DNA of 64,000 nucleotides from Diabrotica undecimpunctata (lineage: Eukaryota > Arthropoda > Insecta > Coleoptera > Chrysomelidae). Within the stretch, counting starts at the first letter, position 1. Every line of letters begins with the position of its first letter. The position numbers and the translations under genes are program-made. The stretch covers positions 40,887,753 through 40,951,752 of the forward strand of contig NC_092804.1 in assembly GCF_040954645.1 (NCBI RefSeq). Reading direction: 5' to 3'. The notes under the pieces are model-generated. The model was not told where the DNA came from. It did no database searches and saw only the letters and a list, made by a program, of their open reading frames with translations. This document shows, piece after piece, positions 45,130-56,104 of this stretch.

Positions 45130-45560
45130 TTTTCGGTCTCTTATATTCCTGAGCAACGATTTTTTCTTTCTTTTTAAACTACTATTTTCTTCTACTACTA
45201 CTACTATTGTTTTCCTTTAATTTTTCCTCAATAATTGGCTGCAGTTGTCCGTATTCCCTATGGCATATTATGTGTCCAAGATATGAGTTTTCCTAACTTT
45301 GCCGATCTTTAACAGATGTAGGCAAGTATCCATCCCTTACAACACTTCTAAGTTGGTTGTTTTTGTGGTCCAACTTATTCGCAACATTCTTCTGTAGAGA
45401 TATATTTCAATTGTGTTAAACTTGTTGAAAGCTTGTTGTTGAGTATACATATTTCGCAACTATACAGAAGTAGGAACCATATATAACATTTTAGTGTTCT
45501 CAATCTTATTGGTATGGCAATTTTGGGTTGCAAAGTATGTTTCTATTTTATTTTTCACAT
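45130..45560 (-). pseudogene. RTE-type LINE E, thumb and C-terminal fragment
   Basis: On the minus strand IRLRTLKCYIWFLLLYSCEI (45510-45450) is followed by LNNKLSTSLTQ, RRMLRISWTTKTTNLEVL (45400-45345) and LISWTHNMPXGIRTTAANYX-type remnants of the GH-x-x-R tail. There are several frameshifts. A GAAGAA-rich stretch (TTCTTCTACTACTACTACTA on the plus strand near 45190) may be the 3' tail. Confidence 0.6.
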
Positions 45561-45886
45561 GCAAAAAACAATGTTATCTTTTTTGGTATATCAAATTTTA
45601 TAGTCTCAACCTACAATAAATGTTCATTCCTGCCTTTAAAACATACAGACAGTTTTAAAATAGGAAACAAAAATGACTCCCATTTTCTGTGACCGTGGTG
45701 ATTATACCAAAAAGACGCTTTTACTTATGGCTGCTCTCTTCCCTAGGTGTATTCGTCGAAGACTATGCTTAAAACTGAACAAAAATCATACCATAAAAAA
45801 TATGTCATTGACAAAATAACAAAAACAAAAGGAATAACGGTATTATGTTTGCTACCTTATCATTGTCAACTAAATTCAATAGTTAA

Positions 45887-45889
<3 letters not shown>

Positions 45890-45918
<29 letters not shown>

Positions 45919-46640
45919 AGCTTTATTACCCAACAGTATCCCATTTCTAGGGTAAAAATTTAAGATACATTTTTAATTAGTATACAATCATTAGTAGGTG
46001 ATACAAAAATATTAAGTAAAAAAAAAGTGCAAAAAATAAGTAGGTGAAAAACAAAATAAAGAGTGAGAACAATATAATTAAACAAATCACTACGTATATA
46101 AGAAATAAAAAAAAATACACAAAAAAAAATTAACAATCTAATGTACTCCATGAACCAGTGCGGTATCAACCAGATGATTAATTGAGCATGAGAAAATATC
46201 ACAATGGTTGCATATTTTGTTATAATTATTGCACATAATATAAATGGGTGGCTTCAGTAACATATTAGTTCTCGCACGTGGACAAGTAAACACTATAGTC
46301 GACCTGGAAGTAATTCTTGGCACATTAAATCTAATTTGACCTAATATATCACTGCAGTCAATACAGTTGTGTAACAACTTATATAAAAATGAAACCGAAA
46401 ATATAATTCTTCTTAACTCTAAACTTACAATATTAAACCTGTTAATAACCGTTAATAGAGTTAATAGGGGCCTAAGTTGAGTGGATAGACAAAATACAAC
46501 TTTTAAATTCAAGGATGTCAAACAAGTTTTATTAAATTTTATAAAAAATGCAACAAAAGATAACTGGACCAATGTCCTAAATCACGTAAAAAAGATAAAG
46601 AAAGAATATGGACTGTTGATAACAACACTGAAGAACTTTT
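45890..46640 (-). mobile_element. Jockey-like LINE 3' end with (TTTA)n tail
   Basis: The minus-strand frame 46572-46138 ends a reverse transcriptase protein: SLELRRIIFSVSFLYKLLHN, CIDCSDILGQIRFNVPRITS, RARTNMLLKPPIYIMCNNYN, stop at 46138-46140. The pattern (RR...L..L...IDC..LL..I.F.VP....R......RTN....P......YN) is the conserved end of jockey-clade proteins. Some 200 bp of 3' UTR follow, then AATAAAGC and a TTATTTATTTATT tail (45893-45918). The frame is uninterrupted for 144 codons. It continues upstream to about 46640 in poorer shape. Confidence 0.7.
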
Positions 46641-47924
46641 TCACTTTATAATCGTTCCAATCAGGCCGAACAACAAATCTGACTCAGAGGAAGAAATATT
46701 TATATGTAAATCAGTAAATTTTAATTCTCGAACACTGATCCACAATATGTTTCATACCTCTTGTATATAATCCATGGGTTTAAATTATTATTTTTATGTG
46801 AACAGGATAAACTCTTTGAAAAATAATATCTAAAACTACTTTTTAACAAGAAAAGAGGATTATTTCAAGTGATTTTAGTTTGATCATTTTACATGTTATT
46901 TGCAGATTAGTTAAGATTTTCATTTACAATGAACTGCCAATTGCAAACAGATAGACTTTAATTCTAAACATTAATCTGCTATAAAATTAGCAATTATTAA
47001 TATACTGGTTAATTCTAGTTATGACTCTTAATTTTTTAAATAAATCTGGATATAATAGTGGTCAAATTTAGTAACGAATACAAAAATGCTTTGTTAAAGC
47101 AGATAGTATTATTATTTTGTAATTAATCTAGCTTTGGAAGTTTTTAATCATATTTAAACAAGAATTTTGTTGACATTTTTGTGAGGGCTGTAGTAAATAT
47201 TTTGTATAATTTGTTTTTATTAAATTTTTAACATATCGATACACTATTATTTAGGTCAGTACAGTTTAAAAATTTTACTTATTTTACATGAAAGTACTTA
47301 GATATAGTTCCTGCAAAGTAAAATTTATATTCTGATAACTCGAAATATTAACTTGAAACAACTTTTAAAAGAAGTGTTGCAAATAAATATATCTAGTATA
47401 ATTCCTATTTATAGGTACCTTATTTTCGAACGATTAACCGAAAAAATAAAAACAAAATTAATAAAGATTAAATAATTTTAAGCTCTTAATATTAAAAAGT
47501 GAAAAAATTACAGGTTATTTATTTTTTTTTCGTATGGCACTTAACACATTTACATTTAAATTTACATATATTTTGTACAAAACATTACATATATGTTTAC
47601 AAACGAACATTTAACATATTTATATATTCTATCCACTCTGGAGTCGCCATTAGGAAATCCTCTGACAACCTGACAATTACAGGTTGTTTTAGTATGTAAG
47701 GCAATGTCAGTTAAAAATGTATAAAACAATTAATAAAGCCGCTGTTGCTTTTATTAAGAGACACACTGCACTGCTATCGATATGGTAAAGTAGTATTTAA
47801 AATAGAAGAGAAACTAAAGGCATGGGAACATAACATTACGAACGTGTTAGACAATGATAGGATGTGTTCACCTCGGGATATTACTGTCCTCAACGGGTAC
47901 ACCTAGACTCATCACCAATTAGCA
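46641..47924. other. No gene recognised
   Basis: AT-rich DNA. Around 47640-47700 a short inverted repeat (ACAACCTGACAATTACAGGTTGT) is visible. There is no coding motif. Confidence 0.4.
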
Positions 47925-47954
47925 TAATGGCACTTGTAGATACTACAAACTCAT

Positions 47955-48080
47955 TACCGCAATAAAACCAGCGATTTTAAAATAGACCTGAAGATTTATG
48001 CAAACTGATCACTGGAATACCGCAATAAAACCAACGATTTTAAATTGGACCTGTAGAGATATGCAAACTAATGACTGGTC
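47955..48080 (+). repeat. 63-bp tandem repeat, two units
   Basis: Units 47955-48017 and 48018-48080 share TACCGCAATAAAACCA, CGATTTTAAA, GACCTG, TATGCAAACT and GA-x-CACTGG-like blocks. Sequence similar to the unit's end precedes the first unit, and a new TACC starts at 48081 before the match fades. Confidence 0.75.
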
Positions 48081-48439
48081 TACCTGCACCCCATTGCAGG
48101 TAAAGACCATAAAGTGCTTGCAAGTATTTAAGGTTTGATAATTTGAATAAATAATCTTAAATCTTAAAAAAATTTGCTTTAAATAATATCTGAATTATTT
48201 AATAGATTACCGCGTAAACAAGAAGTGTAACAGGTTACAGGCAATCATCTGCATTAGAAATCAGCACCTTGTAACAAAAATGCTAGTGATAAGTTTACTT
48301 ATCTGCGATGATAAGTTTTTGGGTCTTCAAAGGATGCGGGTATAAAGTCTATAACTTTATTTTTAATACCATGTATACCAGCGGACACCTACCTAAAGGT
48401 TGTTCCAATTCATTAGTCATAATTTGACTAAAAAAAACA
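48081..48439. other. Unassigned spacer
   Basis: No frame or repeat is assigned. Confidence 0.35.
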
Positions 48440-49015
48440 ACAGCAAAACCCTGTGTTTATTATAGAACCATAAGTTTGTTGATCCATTTATTTAAATTGT
48501 TTTAAAGGTAATACATGGCCGTAACTTTAAAAAATATGATGAATACCTAAGTGACACACACTTTGATTTTTGTAATGTGTTTAAAACAAGAAATACATTG
48601 TTTTGGATGAACTTACTTGCTCAAGGAATTTGATAGAGGTAAGCACTTATATTAAACAAAGCTCTAGGAGACATTGGTTTGGATGACAGAGACGTTTCCA
48701 TAAATGCAAATTTGTATTGGAATCAAACAGCATCAGTTTTAGTAGATAGTATGGAAACCATCAAGACACAAAAGCTGCAATACCTGGGGCATGTTATGCG
48801 TAATGAGAGATACAACCTACTTCAATTGATTATACAAGGGAAAATCCAGGGCAAGAGAAGTGTAGGAAGAAGAAGAATCTCATGGTTGCGTAACTTAAGG
48901 GAATGGTACGGATGCACATTAATTAAACTATTCAGAGCAGCAGCGTCTACGATCAGAATAGCCATGATGATTGCCAACCTCCGTCGCGGAGATGGCACGT
49001 GAAGAAGAAGATGGA
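48440..49015 (+). pseudogene. RTE-type LINE F with internal deletions
   Basis: The copy begins with YRTISLLIHLFKLF (48455-48500) and VIHGRNFKKYDEYLSDTHFD. It then jumps to DIGLDDRDVSINANLYWNQT (48670-48730) and, after another deletion, straight to the C-terminal part: LQYLGHVMRNERYNLLQLII, QGKIQGKRSVGRRRISWLRN, REWYGCTLIKLFRAA and IAMMIANLRRGDGT with a stop at 49000-49002. The second deletion is in frame, leaving a 107-codon open frame (48679-49002). The 3' tail is GAAGAAGAAG (49003-49012). The catalytic motifs A to D are all missing. Confidence 0.82.
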
Positions 49016-49420
49016 ATTACAAGCTCTTTAAAATAAAAGAAGGTTAAGGCTTTATCTTGTTGCTCCTGATTTTTACTCTGAGACAACTTTTTAGTAATTC
49101 ACCTTTCAAAAAAACAAGAAGGAATAATTGTAAATAAAGAAGTTATTAATAATTTGCGAGATTGGTATTGTATTGATACAGTGACGTCGTACACGCAGAA
49201 GAAGAAGATGCCAGTTGAAGAGTACATTTTGTAAATAAGACACACTGTGTTTAATTTTGAATGTGATATTAGCTTCATTTATCAGTTTTGGTAATATAAT
49301 ATATCTAGACATATATGTCAAAGAGGGGGCGCTGGTGACAATGATTCGACTGCGCTCAGCTAATGCAAACCTTGATGTGAAAATGGGACAATTGAGAACT
49401 CATTTCTAGCAGGGAGAGCT
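49016..49420. other. Unassigned spacer
   Basis: A second GAAGAAGAAGATG string occurs at 49198, suggesting another LINE tail. No coding sequence precedes it. Confidence 0.35.
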
Positions 49421-49423
49421 GGA

Positions 49424-49475
49424 TGCGCTACTCCTGCTATAGGCAGGCTGCGCTACCCCTGCTACAGGCATGCTG
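49424..49475 (+). repeat. ~25-bp tandem repeat
   Basis: TGCGCTACTCCTGCTATAGG CAGGC is followed by TGCGCTACCCCTGCTACAGG CATGC and then TGCGACTC. Two and a partial copies, richer in G+C than the flanks. Confidence 0.6.
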
Positions 49476-49479
49476 CGAC

Positions 49480-50340
49480 TCAATTAAACCAAAATTTGTC
49501 TGGCAAACGCTACAAAAACGTGGAAGAAGGCTTAGGATGACGGATATACTCCAGATCACTGAACTTAAAAATAAAGTGGGGTATGGGCAAAAATGCCAGC
49601 ATAGTTCCGAGATAACTGGCTGGTATCTCCATAGCCGCAAAAGAGATAACCCAAAAAGGTATAGCAGAAAAACTATAATAATCTGCACAGATAGCAGACA
49701 AGCGCTACTAACCACAAGTCTCTAACAAGCTTCGGATGGTATTACCATCATCCTGAGGTGGGTTAAAGCACACAATAGAAATGAAGGCAACCGTATTGCT
49801 GACCAATGGGCTAGGAAGGCGGCAGGCCTAAAACTCTTAGGACCTGGGAAGGGAATCTTTTTGGTTGGGCAACTACAAAAATCGCGGAAATTATCAAATG
49901 TCACTCCGATACACAAACTGTGAATAAATGGGAGGAAGGGCAAGGATGTAGACTTGCCAGGGTAATACTAAGTAATCTTGAAAAGTCAGCTTCAAACAAG
50001 TACTTGAAAATGACCAGGAAAAAACTGTCAAAGTTGGTTTTTTAACTGGTTATTGTGAACTAAGCAAATACCTTCTCACACTGGGGCTAGTAGACACACC
50101 TCTAAGCAGGAAGTGTGAACGAGAAGACAAAACTGTAGAGTATGTCCTATGTGAATAACCAGAGTTATCGTTAATACGAGAGTATGCGTTCGGCAAGTCC
50201 TGACCCACACCTGCCCACATGAGGGAGCTGTCTTCTGGTGACTTGTCTACCTTCCTAGAAATGGCAGGATGGACAATGAGCTAAGGTCGACAGCTCCCTG
50301 GAAGGATACACAATGGGGCAATTGTGGCCAAAGTGCTGTG
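49480..50340 (+). pseudogene. LINE RNase H domain and C-terminal zinc region (I/R1-like)
   Basis: Frames on the plus strand give IAEKTIIICTDSRQALLTTS (49655-49715, catalytic D of RNase H), then ILRWVKAHNRNEGNRIADQW and ARKAAGLK (49750-49830, with the final H/D part of RNase H). The post-RNase H tail is KLSKLVF, LTGYCELSKYLLTLGLVDTP, RKCEREDKTVEYVLCE (C-x-C...C-type knuckle) and MRELSSGDLSTFLEMAGW (50020-50285). Frameshifts and stops are common. This is a clade with RNase H, unlike the RTE copies. Confidence 0.72.
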
Positions 50341-51027
50341 GACCTTAACTCGCCCTTCCTACTCTACAAATACAGATAATATAATATAATAGAAAAATTT
50401 TATTATAGATTAAATGCTTTATATAATTAAATACAAGTACAAGTATAATAATTTATAGTCAGTTGTAAATCAAGCACCATGATTTACATTCAAATTTTAT
50501 TAACCATTTCCTACACATAATGTTTTTAGTTTTTGATATTCACTTATATTTACATATGTTAAGCAATAATTAGTTATCTAAACCTTTACGTATTTTGCGT
50601 AGTCTACTATTGGTTTGTCAAAATCGACCATTTTTGTTTGCTAATTCAAATTTTTAAGTGCACTCTAAACTAACAAAGACGAATTTTACTGTTGATGAAG
50701 AGTACCTATAAAATATCAGCTGGCTTCTAGCATTTTGAAAAAAAAAAACCGCAATATTATTGGTAAAAATTTATTATGTACGTTTTGCTGGAATCACAAG
50801 TTTAATAAGCTTTGAAAGAAGAATTTGTTTCTCTATTTGTTTTTCTGGAAGACGAAAATATTAGAATTTGAAAAAGTCTTACTGATAAACAGAAAAGGTA
50901 TGAAAAGTGTTTTTAAAGAATTTTCCTAACACAAAACAAATCAATTGCATCAGCAATCAAATTAGAATCATGTCATTATCATAACATGAATGATATATAA
51001 ATTCAATACGAAGGACCTACTGGTTGC
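50341..51027. other. No gene recognised
   Basis: Short ATATA-rich run after the LINE tail, then AT-rich DNA without frames. Confidence 0.45.
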
Positions 51028-51038
51028 CTCAAACAACT

Positions 51039-51507
51039 TCTTCTACTTCTTCGAGTGCCATATCAGAATTATCCGACGTTGGCGATCACCATTGTGAAGA
51101 CTTCTCGATCTTCTGCAATATGGAATAATTGTCCTGCATTTGATATCTGTGTCCATTCACGAATGTTTTTTAACCAAGAAACTTGTTTTCTTCCTACACC
51201 TCTACGGCCCTCTATTTTGCTTTTAAGGATCAGTTGTAATATTTTATATTGACTTCCCCTTACTATAGGTCCCAGATAAGACATTTTTCGATGTTCAACG
51301 GTCTTTAGCAGTTCTCTATCTTTGTTGACGCTCCTTAGTACTTCTTCATTAGTTTTCCTTGCTGTCTAAGGTATCTTCAGCATTCGTCTATGGACCCACA
51401 TTTCCAATGCTTCAATTTTGTTTATGATCGATACTTTTAGCGTCCACACTTCTGCACTATACAAAAGTACGGACCAAACATAGTACTTAACCATTCTTTG
51501 TCTTAGT
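51039..51507 (-). mobile_element. RTE-type LINE G, short, with 11-bp target duplication
   Basis: Flanked by CTCAAACAACT at 51028-51038 and 51508-51518. The minus strand encodes MVKYYVWSVLLYSAEVWTLK and ALEMWVHRRMLKIP (about 51497-51366), a stop, then TNEEVLRSVNKDRELLKTVE and MSYLGPIVRGSQYKILQLIL (51340-51220), KSKIEGRRGVGRKQVSWLKN and REWTQISNAGQLFHIAEDRE. The 3' end (minus) is GAAGAAGTAGAAGAAG against the duplication. It is severely 5'-truncated and keeps only the thumb and tail. Confidence 0.9.
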
Positions 51508-51635
51508 CTCAAACAACTACTAGAAACAAATAGCAAAAATAAACATAAATAATAAGATGGAAACATGGAACTGATCCAATTAGTATTAAAAGAGGAGTAT
51601 GGCAGGATTATGTTTCGTATCGGCTACTATAGAAC

Positions 51636-52100
51636 GTACAGGGTGTGCCAAACTTCTAACTTTCTTTTATTACAGCTAAACTACATAAAGATTAAAAAAA
51701 ATGTCTTAAACAACACTGATGTTGTTTGTCTACATCAAAGACGTCTATAATTTAAAATTATTTTTAATTATACAGGGTTAGTCAAAACAACCGCATGCAC
51801 CAAAGTTGTGTTTTTTAATAAAATATCCTGTATATCAAACTATTTTTGAACATATTTTTTTAAAGGTATTAAATATTTACACTTCTATATATTATAAGTA
51901 CATAATATTTAGTTTCCAAGGTAATAAAAACGTAAATGACATGAAAAATTTTTCTAGTATTGCGTTATTTTAATAATAATTGTTTAAAAAAGTTGGTACC
52001 ACTATTTGAGATGGGGGGCCTACAGATTCTTATTCAGCAAAAAATTTTACATAAGATGGAATAGTTTTCAACTATCCACCATTCCATGTATACAAAAATG
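51636..52100. other. Cluster of mariner-like termini
   Basis: GTACAGGGTGTGCCAAACTT (51639-51658) and TATACAGGGTTAGTCAAAAC (51771-51790) are two TACAGGG-type ends in the same direction, and ATATCCTGTATAT at about 51825 is one in the opposite direction. They look like nested ends of short non-autonomous elements. Boundaries are not resolved. Confidence 0.45.
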
Positions 52101-52515
52101 TACCCTGCTGCCAGACAAACAGTGTATATTATTAAGTTTAGAAGCAATAACAACTAAGCTAAAAACTAAACAAGCTTAAAAAAGCTAGAATAAATATTAA
52201 CGACATTCCAAACCAGATTTTAAGACATAAAATATTTTAATTCGTCTCTTGATTTTTTTTTTCTAAATACATTTACATTTGTCCAATTTTCTAGTGAGAG
52301 GATTTATAGAGTAATTAATAAATATGTACGTGAATTTTCGCATTGGGTTCGGAGTGTCCTACATTCAAATTTCGCTCAAGCCCACTTATTTTACTTTAAT
52401 AATAAAATATTTTAATAGTATTAATGGTATTACTTTAAACAACTTAGTGGAATTAAAACAAGTATTTTTAAAATACATTAATAACTTAGTAACTAGTTAG
52501 ACTTCACCTAATATG

Positions 52516-52620
52516 TACCTACTTTATTTATTTTATTAATTTATTTCCTAACGACGTATAAACATTATAATAATTATGTTGAAATTCCTCGCTTATACTT
52601 TATTAATGCAATTTTGTTGA
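52516..52620 (+). repeat. Host segment, left copy of duplication around Tc1
   Basis: TACCTA...TTTTGTTGA, 105 bp, matches 53966-54074 with about ten small differences. It directly abuts the left end of the Tc1 element. Confidence 0.85.
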
Positions 52621-53965
52621 AAGTGGTGTTAAAAAGTCCTGCATCACCTTACCAAATACATGAAAATAGAAGTTTAAGGCATTTACCTTTAATATTTTTC
52701 AACTATTTATTATCCACATCAAACAAGCGCTCAAACACAATATTATAAAATGGAAACACAGCAAAAATTTTGATTAATAAAAAAAATGTAGTTCGGAAAA
52801 TTTTTTATTCAATATTACAAAAATTAGGCTATTTAAATCAAGGCGATATTGTACATTACATTGAAGTAATGTAAACTAATTTTAATATTTAATTGGACAG
52901 CCATTGTTTTTAATTTGCGTAGTGTAAAAGACCAAACAGGTCTTTTCCACTACGCAGCATCTTATTCTGTAGTACCTCAATGTATTTGGTAGCATTCATC
53001 ATCCCAGAGACAACGTGTAAGCGACCAACTCCCCGAGCGGACATGCAACCCCATATCATAATGGAAGTTGGATGTTTAATTGTGGGAAAAACACATTTTG
53101 GAGAAAATTCTTCATCGGGAAATCTTCTGAAGTAGGCATTTCCAGCATGATTATTAATACTGAAAGTGGATACATCACTAAACAGTACACTCTGTCACTG
53201 CTCTGCTGTCCAGATTCGATGTTCCTTGGCCCATTTTAAACGGTGCAATCTTTGCTTTTCTGGAAGCAGTGGTTTCTTCCGTGCCTTACACCCTTTAAGT
53301 CCAAAACTAAGCAGTCTTTTTCTCACAGTGGAAGTACACACGCTTACACCTGTAGATTCAGACCACAGCTTTGTCAATTGGGAGGAATTAAGTCTTCTGT
53401 CTGTCAGACTTGTTCTTCTTAACGCAGCGTCATATCGAACAGAAGTTTTCTTTGGTCGGCCACTACGCGGTCTGTCGTCGATTTTTTCTTGTTTAGCATT
53501 CCTACTTCTTAATGGCTCTAATTACTGTAGACTGATTATAGTTTACTGCGGATGGTATTTCGCGACTAGATTTGTCGTTTTTATGGTGAACAATAACTTC
53601 AAAACACTTTTCGTCCGATAATTTAGTTTGTTTTGGGATGACTTTTGACCTTTTTATCAAAAATCAAAGAGCTAATAAATGGGTTAGGGTAACTAAAGTG
53701 TTTAGATAGTCAAAATATGTGGCAAATTTGTCATTAAGATTCAATTTAATAGTACTTTAACGACTTAATAATCACCTCATAATTTTCTCGGATTATAGGA
53801 AATCCTTTCAATCAGATTATTTTAATCTTTATTGTAGAATTTTGAGCTAATAATTAAAAAACCATTAGTAAGTATACCGATAATGCTAATTACAAGCACA
53901 AACTTAAAATGAATTAGCGAAAATCCTGCATCACATAGGTGATGCAGGACTTTTTAACACCACTG
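52621..53965 (-). mobile_element. Tc1-like transposon with 28-bp inverted repeats
   Basis: AGTGGTGTTAAAAAGTCCTG continuing to CATCACCT (52622-52649) is perfectly repeated in reverse at 53937-53964, with the family's CAGTG end on the right (followed by TA) and a mutated first base on the left. Beside the right end the first ~10 bp of the repeat also occur inverted (CCTGCATCAC, ATAG, GTGATGCAGG). The transposase on the minus strand is broken and internally deleted. Confidence 0.92.
52880..53660 (-). pseudogene. Tc1-type transposase, broken and truncated
   Basis: Minus strand. The first helix-turn-helix is VIPKQTKLSDEKCFEVIVHH, then REIPSAVNYNQSTVIRAIKK (53640-53500), then a stop. The next block is WSESTGVSVCTSTVRKRLLS with KGCKARKKPLLPEKQRLHRL, KWAKEHRIWTAEQ and a stop (53377-53195). 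After it comes SVLFSDVSTFSINNHAGNAY, where the catalytic D-E of the family is D-V, then PTIKHPTSIMIWGCMSARGV and YIEVLQNKMLRSGKDLFG. The second and third catalytic regions are deleted, and the sequence ends in KQWLSN. Confidence 0.85.
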
Positions 53966-54074
53966 TACCTATTTTATTATTTTATTTTATTAATTTATTT
54001 CCTAACGGCATATAAATACTATAATAAATATGTTGAAATTCCTAACTTATACTTTATTAATTCAATTTTGTTGA
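53966..54074 (+). repeat. Host segment, right copy of duplication around Tc1
   Basis: 109 bp starting TACCTATTTTATTATTTTAT and ending CAATTTTGTTGA, homologous to 52516-52620. After it the sequence continues TATCAAG. Confidence 0.85.
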
Positions 54075-54177
54075 TATCAAGAAAATAACAGTTTATAAAG
54101 GTTATTAGTAAGTTTGGTTTTTATAAAATGTAAATTTATCAAATAATAAATTTAATATTAAACCGTTTCAATTTTAG

Positions 54178-54238
54178 GTAATCAACATGAAGATGATAGC
54201 AGTTTTATTCTTGTGCATAGTGGTTGCAGTAAACGCAG
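54178..54238 (+). CDS. SVWC-domain secreted protein, exon with start codon and signal peptide
   Basis: The exon follows a good acceptor (CGTTTCAATTTTAG, ending 54177) and holds 9 bases of 5' UTR (GTAATCAAC), then ATG at 54187. Seventeen codons encode MKMIAVLFLCIVVAVNA, a textbook signal peptide with cleavage expected after the final A. The exon ends at 54238 in phase 1 with donor G|GTAAAT. The next exon continues in frame 3.5 kb downstream. Secretion is thus predicted, and the mature protein would start at about VTECP. The splice acceptor before the ATG implies at least one upstream non-coding exon, for which 39428-39477 is the candidate. Confidence 0.72.
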
Positions 54239-55202
54239 GTAAATTATACAATATTCATCGGTTAAATATCAAATTTGAAAATGTGCGTGAAGTATAATTA
54301 TTTTTTATTTTAAAGAGCTCCAGGATTCAAACCGGTTTGAGCCTATTTTTTTGATATATGTAAATTAATTTTTTCATAGGAGGTATGGGAATGAATTATT
54401 TCTCTTTAATTATATAATGGGAATTGAATTTGTATATATTTCTCCATCGAAGTCAGAAAATTTTTGTTCAAATTATGATAATTTATAGTACGGATTATTG
54501 TATCTATATATATTGAACAAGAAATTAACAAAGTATAAAAAATAATATATTTTTTTTCTATAAAAGAAACAAACAAAGACAAATAAAAAAAACGGGCGTG
54601 GCAGTCCAGTGGGACTGCCGGTAGAAATTATACTTCTATACACGCGTTCGCCGTTAAAAATTTATATAGGAGTCAATCTGCACAATCATTATATATGTAA
54701 TGCTATAGGTAGGAGAGAGCAGAAAGAGAAAAAGAATTAGTTATATAGGTATATAGTGCATCGTTTGCTGTATATAAACATTTGACCTGTAATAGGAGTA
54801 TAGTAAATGAAGTTGTATCAATATTTTAATGCAAATATATATTTTTATTTTTATATATGTATAAAAGAAGTTGACTGCAAAAGAAAATTTACACATACTC
54901 TGCAGTAAAATTCATTGTTTATTTTGTGATTAATATAAAAATTACAATAAAATAAATACACTGCAAGATAATTCAATATAATAATACAATATAAATTAAA
55001 ATGTAATATTCATAAGTATTTAAAACTGCCAATATACATAACCTACTTTACGAAGATAAAAATAAAAAACCAACAACTCGGATTATGTTGTAAATTTTCA
55101 TTTTATTTTAAAATTTATGTTTTTTGCGTATATTACATATATTTAAAAAGATTAAAGTCAGGTTTTTAAATATTTCAAAAATAAAAAAGGAAATTCATAA
55201 TT

Positions 55203-55265
55203 GGGATTCGAACTCACAACCATCAGCGTATGAACCAAACACGTAAAGGATTTGCCAATTAAACA
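55203..55265 (-). repeat. tRNA-like (SINE-type) promoter remnant
   Basis: Read on the minus strand, GAGTTCGAATCCC (55203-55215) is a near-perfect polymerase III B box and TAATTGGCAAATCC about 50 bases upstream could be a decayed A box. The stretch between folds loosely like a tRNA. It is more likely a tRNA-derived SINE head than a functional tRNA, since the acceptor stem is absent. Confidence 0.4.
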
Positions 55266-55544
55266 TGACACTAACGGATTTCAAAATTGACAGTTCTCGG
55301 TAAAACAGTGATTATTTTGAAATACAAAAGCCTAAAATAATTATAAACGTTTAATTTTAAATAATACAAAACATATCACATAAATAATAATATTAATACA
55401 TATTATATTATATATAATATTATATTATATTATATACAATATTATATATATATAATATATACAAAAGGAACATTTTTACTCTCGAGAGAGGAAGAGAGAG
55501 AAAAGATATCTTATGTCTCTCTCTTACTCATTATCTTACATATG

Positions 55545-56104
55545 TACAGTCTGTCCCAAACCCTTCTTTCAGTGCGTCACTGGACGCACATATTTTGACG
55601 TCATATAGGATTTTAAGAATGTCGAGAATTATTGCATGACATTTTAGTTAAATTTGACAGTTGTAGGATCGTAACCTCTCTTTTTCTAATTTAAAATAAT
55701 TTAATAATTTTAATATTAGTCTTTGTTCTTTCTCGATATATTTCGGTATATATAAAATATTTTTAAGGCAATAAATACAAAATTTTCACTGTAAAATCTC
55801 TGATAATACTAACCTGAAGTGATAATTATCATTTTATCAGTTGACATTGTGAAAGTACTGTCACGATGGAGACGATCTGCGCCAAATTATATTTATGCGC
55901 GTTGATTGGATATCTATTTAGCGTATTCTAAACTCCAACCAATTATACATCCGTAAGTAGAATTAGCTTTACGATAAATCATTTTCTAAGTTCTATGTAT
56001 AATAATCACAGACTCACGTTTTTTTCTGTCACTTCTAGCTTAATGTGTTAGAGAGAATTCGATCAACTATGACGCACTGAAAGAAGGGTTTGGGATGAAC
56101 TATA
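55545..56104. mobile_element. Inner inverted-repeat element (MITE)
   Basis: A 26-bp perfect inverted repeat starts TCCCAAACCCTTCTTTCAGT (55554-55579) and is repeated in reverse at 56070-56095. Outside it, TACAGTCTG on the left and the reverse of ACTATA on the right suggest mariner-type ends at TA. No frame lies inside. It lies wholly within the element 54624-56170, so it inserted later. Confidence 0.8.

Larger units (their letters stand above)
39478..54177 (+). other. Putative first intron of the SVWC gene, 14.7 kb, filled with mobile elements
   Basis: It runs from the GTAGGT donor at 39478 to the TTTCAATTTTAG acceptor ending at 54177. It would contain a pogo element, a piggyBac relic, three RTE fragments, two other LINE tails, mariner ends and a Tc1 element. 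If the first exon is wrong, this is simply upstream DNA. Confidence 0.4.

Noticed and set aside
53166..53621. 151-codon plus-strand frame
   Set aside because: It is antisense to the Tc1 transposase on the minus strand, whose motifs explain the sequence.
55203..55265. A functional tRNA gene
   Set aside because: B box present, but no acceptor stem or clear anticodon arm. Kept only as a tRNA-like remnant.
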